DNA from: Liolophura sinensis
Lineage: Eukaryota > Mollusca > Polyplacophora > Chitonida > Chitonidae
Reading direction: 5' to 3'
Length of the DNA stretch: 64,000 bases
NCBI RefSeq assembly: GCF_032854445.1
Contig: NC_088295.1
Coordinates: 11,829,385-11,893,384 of the forward strand
Under the pieces are notes generated by a model. The model did no database searches, was not told the origin of the DNA, and saw only the letters and a program-made list of their open reading frames with translations. This document shows positions 61,001 through 64,000 of the stretch, piece after piece. The position numbers and the translations under genes are program-made. Every line of letters starts with the position of its first letter. The first letter of the stretch is position 1.

Positions 61001-62842
61001 GCCTTGGAAAATGAGGTCACACAATGATATTCAACACTTTGAGCCACCTGGGTTTCCCCACCCGTAAACCTAATCATTGGTTTTGTCTCCATGTAAAAAT
61101 GATCGCAAGAAACTGAAATGTCATAGTGACAAGAGGTCATATTACTGCCCCCAGTTATGACCACCAACTAAATACACCATACTGTAAAACATAAATGATT
61201 AGCTTATTCAGGGGAGGTAATGTCACAGATTTATTTCCCTTGCTCCATGGTGCAATAGTTTACAGCAGAATTTCTTTCAGAATGATTAACTGTGTTTCAA
61301 CTTTTAATGAGGTCAACCTTGCTCCAAGTACTGTCTTTTAAAAATCATACATACATATTAAGATATTAAGAGTATATCTCCCCAAAAAGTTCTAATTATA
61401 TACAACAAGCATCTTAAGAGCTATCACCTAAGCACCAACCATGACACCCTCTGGACAGCTTGGACATGTTCTGGTGAAAGGCCATACTTCTTAATACTTA
61501 TAAAACACAGCACTAATGTAACACATTTCATGTATTAAAGATCATCAAAACAGCAATATGCCAGCATGGTGCCAAACATGATGACAGGGAAATCTGAAAC
61601 ATTGTGTCTGAGAATGGGGGAATCATCACCGTAAGTCTGAGCAATGGAAAGGGTGATATGGAAAACATGACAAAGCATTCCTCAAACTGGGGATGTCCCT
61701 TTGGAATATTACTGCTTCATGATACAATTATCAAAACTGGCCAGAAAAAAGCTGGCATTCACAATTTCCTTTTAAATGCTATTCATAACATCTCAATCAA
61801 AGTTAACATTAGATTACTTAAAAGACAATTCACATCTATGTTTTATCAACAATTCTTCTTCTATTAATTACTGCCCTGAGTGAAACATGTACACGTTGCA
61901 CAATGAAAAAGGGATGTAACTCTGTCGTTCTATCTTTTTAATTGGGAAACCTTGTATCAGTGACTGCAGTCAAATGTTAGACTCTAAAGCACTTACGATG
62001 CATCCCAGGGCACACCTGACAAAGGTGAGCACCTCCGCAGAGAGTGGCGCTGACCCTGTGATGATAACCTTTACTCTGCCACCCAGCAGGTTCTGAAGTT
62101 TGCGGAACAGCAGTATATCCCAGATACTGTTCCTCCTCACTATAAATCTGTTCAAAAAGTCACCAAAAAAACCCATTGTAACTTTGCCAAAAACACTGGA
62201 AAATTTTCTTTGATTTTGGGGTTAAGCCTTTATGTACATGTATACAGCCATTTAACCTTTTACAAGCTAGATTTCACTGATGAACCAATATTTGGCCAGT
62301 TTATCAAATAACTTATAAAAGTAAATAAAAACAGAACTACTGTATGACAGTTAAGATTTCTGCAAAAACCTGCGTATTTCCTTTTCCTTCTGACTGATAG
62401 CAGTTTTTAACAGCCATGACTTGAATTTACTTCCTTTCACACTGAGCTGAACCTGAAAAACAAAGTCGAAATCAGTTTATCTTAAGAAGATAGATCTTTA
62501 ACTGGTAGAAATATGCAAGGCACATGCCAAGGTTGAACTAGGATATAACGAAGGACAAGACGTGCTTATTTTCTAGTCTCATAACATGTATGCAAAACAG
62601 GATTAATTTACAGTTTTTCACTTCTGTAAAAGTAAACAGCTCAGAGTACTACACTTACAAATGTTTTACTTTACACAACTTTTCAAAAGCTAAGACAAAC
62701 TACTTACTCTATCATAGAGCCTATTCAGTAGACGAGGAACAGTTGGGAATAGTGTGGGCTTCAGAGTCTGTAAATCATCCAGTATCTTCCTCACATCCCC
62801 TTGGTAAAACCCTATGTGAGCCCCATGACAGAATATCATGAA
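55056..62842 (-). CDS. ACSL: Long-chain acyl-CoA synthetase, ACSL1/5/6 type, C-terminal half (5' part outside the window)
   Basis: Eleven exons in transcript order: 62842-62708, 62452-62370, 62147-61997, 60790-60718, 59623-59535, 59196-59080, 58705-58652, 57176-57087, 56173-56072, 55537-55466 and 55196-55056. Total 1107 nt, 368 aa to the stop, against about 700 aa for the family, so roughly the N-terminal half lies to the right of the window. It activates long-chain fatty acids to acyl-CoA with ATP. Visible motifs of the adenylate-forming family in order: [34 protein letters not shown], and [20 protein letters not shown] with the hinge and lysine region. The C-terminus reads [21 protein letters not shown]. 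Residues such as [19 protein letters not shown] and [19 protein letters not shown] look closest to ACSL5. Family members sit on ER or mitochondrial outer membrane through an N-terminal segment not seen here. No breaks; introns hold several minisatellites. Confidence 0.93.
56550..56945. repeat. 21-bp minisatellite organised as 42-bp dimers, in an ACSL intron
   Basis: Units alternate 'aacatcaatgattggcaact' and 'aacatcaatgagtatcaggt', each close to 21 bp, for about nine dimers, with diverged relatives back to about 56440. Because 21 is a multiple of three, the plus strand stays open and would read a seven-residue repeat ([14 protein letters not shown]). This is antisense to ACSL within an intron and is taken as non-coding. 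Confidence 0.9.
57247..57420 (-). repeat. SINE family A fragment in an ACSL intron
   Basis: A reversed copy lacking the tRNA head: 'atttatttattatttgtttg', 'aatggtgttttaatccaaag', 'gaatatttcacttatacgac' and 'cggggagaaacccacgacca'. It ends near 'gtgtacagctgg'. Confidence 0.7.
57605..58500. repeat. Tandem array of a 150-220 bp dispersed repeat, interrupted by a SINE
   Basis: Four units are marked by 'taccacacctaaaattctg' (57627), 'tccacccctaacactttg' (57812), 'taccacctctaaaacacttt' (57966) and 'taccacccctaacactg' (58391). Each is followed by 'ttaacatt', 'acacaatacactaagtcagg' and 'aattcagtaatttacggtac' with changes. The third unit carries a SINE family B insertion at 58010-58203. Single relatives occur at 25445-25790 and, partly, 7740-7860. 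Confidence 0.8.
58010..58203 (+). repeat. SINE family B, full copy with target-site duplication
   Basis: A tRNA-like head 'ctgctagcacagttggtaga' and 'gcgtccgcttcgggagcggt' is followed by a unique body and the 3' end 'gattcctttgtcgtcacatg', 'accaaaaaatcgttaagtac' and 'gacgttaaacccccaagcac', then (cact)n. The direct repeat 'tcattcttatacac' lies on both sides of the element, marking a target-site duplication of about 14 bp. Confidence 0.85.
60222..60490. repeat. 31-bp minisatellite, nine copies, in an ACSL intron
   Basis: Units 'cccatatgctgaggtgacat' plus 'gctttattatt' repeat every 31 bp with very few differences. Early units have 'gaggtaacat' and the last is diverged. It lies between the GNVGGPL exon (59535-59623) and the YGQTEAT exon (60718-60790). 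Confidence 0.92.
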
Positions 62843-64000
62843 CTGAAAACATATAAACGCTGTACGAATATAATGGAATTCTTAGGACTAAGACTCTAAA
62901 TGTTGATTTGTTGGTTTGATAGTCTGGTTTTCTAGATTACTATCATATATTAATTTCCATACACACCTACAGACAAACAAAGTAAGTTTCTCACCAAGTT
63001 TATATCTTCACCAAAAGTTAAACAACATACAAAACATCATTTCTTGAAAACACTGCTGTTATTAGCAATGCCACTGGAATTAACATTACCTATGTGTCTT
63101 TTAGAATCACAATGACCAAGATGGTGTGAGGTAAAGTGGCTGTTGATGACGTGATCTGTGAGCCTCTCTCAAACTTGTGAACCAGAGGAGAGATGGTGTG
63201 AAATAATGTGACTATTCATGACATTACCAGCGAACCTCTCTGACACATGTGAACTACACTCCAAGATGGCATGAAGTAAAGTGATTGTTCATGACATTAT
63301 CTGTGAACATGTGAGTAGAGGTAATATGGGTTGAAGTAAAGTGTCTGTTGATGACATTACCTACAAACCTCTCTCAAACATGTGAGCTAGATGTAAGACG
63401 GGTTGAAGTAAAGTGACTGTTGATGACATTACCTACAAACCTCTCTCAAACATGTGAGCTAGATGTAAGACGGGTTGAAGTACAGTGACTGTTGATGACA
63501 TTACCTACAAACCTCTCTCAAACATGTGAGCTAGATGTAAGACGGGTTGAAGTAAAGTGACTGTTGATGACATTACCTACAAACCTCTCTCAAACATGTG
63601 AGCTAGATGTAAGACGGGTTGAAGTAAAGTGTCTGTTGATGACATTACCTACAAACCTCTCTCAAACATGTGAGCTAGATGTAAGACGGGTTGAAGTAAA
63701 GTGACTGTTGATGACATTACCTACAAACCTCTCTCAAACATGTGAGCTAGATGTAAGACGGGTTGAAGTAAAGTGACTGTTGATGACATTACCTACAAAC
63801 CTCTCTCAAACATGTGAGCTAGATGTAAGACGGGTTGAAGTAAAGTGTCTGTTGATGACATTACCTACAAACCTCTCTCAAACATGTGAGCTAGATGTAA
63901 GACGGGTTGAAGTAAAGTGACTGTTGATGACATTACCTGCAAACCTCTCTCAAACATGTGAGCTAGATGTAAGACAGGTTGAAGTAAAGTGACTGTTGAT
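62843..64000. repeat. ACSL intron with a 72-bp minisatellite running off the window edge
   Basis: Diverged units appear from about 63090 and become nearly identical from about 63350: 'gatgacattacctacaaacc', 'tctctcaaacatgtgagcta', 'gatgtaagacgggttgaagt', 'aaagtgactgtt'. The period is 72 bp and at least nine copies are visible; the array continues past 64000. Units differ mainly at 'gtgactg'/'gtgtctg', which recurs in a patterned way. No exon was found in this stretch, so the preceding ACSL exon lies outside the window. Confidence 0.9.

Overview
The window is eukaryotic, AT-rich and intron-rich. It looks like an invertebrate, most likely a mollusc or another lophotrochozoan. That placement is an inference from three things: small exons with GT-AG introns of 0.1-3.5 kb, frequent tacatgta-type words, and many tRNA-derived SINE copies with the 3' text 'atattcttgagtacagcgt' that I associate with molluscan genomes. 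There are no bacterial operons, no CRISPR array and no recognisable virus-like element. Exon chains were built by hand from open frame, splice signals, intron phase and agreement between paralogs.

The main content is a cluster of five nucleolin-family genes, called G1-G5 here. G1 (minus, about 291-6120) and G2 (plus, 8815-20581) are divergently arranged. G3 (minus, 24757-33338) and G4 (plus, 34112-45010) form a second divergent pair with 773 bp between start codons. G5 (plus, 46706-50331) follows. G2 and G4 have the full layout: a basic start, acidic exons, a nuclear localisation signal, three RRMs and a Gly-rich tail. Their minus-strand partners G1 and G3 have only RRM1 and RRM2. G5 has no acidic region and carries two RRM4-like domains plus an RGG tail. 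The simplest reading is that a divergent pair (two-RRM gene and three-RRM gene) was duplicated as a block. Every RRM is encoded by two exons with phases 1-2 and 2-1, so whole RRMs can be gained or lost without breaking the frame.

The right end (55056-62842 and beyond the window) is the C-terminal half of a long-chain acyl-CoA synthetase of the ACSL1/5/6 type, closest by eye to ACSL5, on the minus strand. It is unrelated in function to the nucleolin cluster.

Introns and spacers hold two SINE families, a dispersed 150-220 bp repeat (tandem at 57605-58500, single copies elsewhere) and minisatellites with 21/42, 31, 51, 58, 72 and 101 bp periods. The most striking is the 101-bp array at 28361-28865. 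It tandemly repeats a splice acceptor plus the first part of a G3 RRM1 exon, giving five candidate acceptors for one exon. Other points of interest are a Met/Arg-rich hnRNP M-like tail on G4, a short 'IRSLLD' motif shared by the G3 and G4 tails, and CACGTG E-boxes just upstream of the G3 and G5 start codons.
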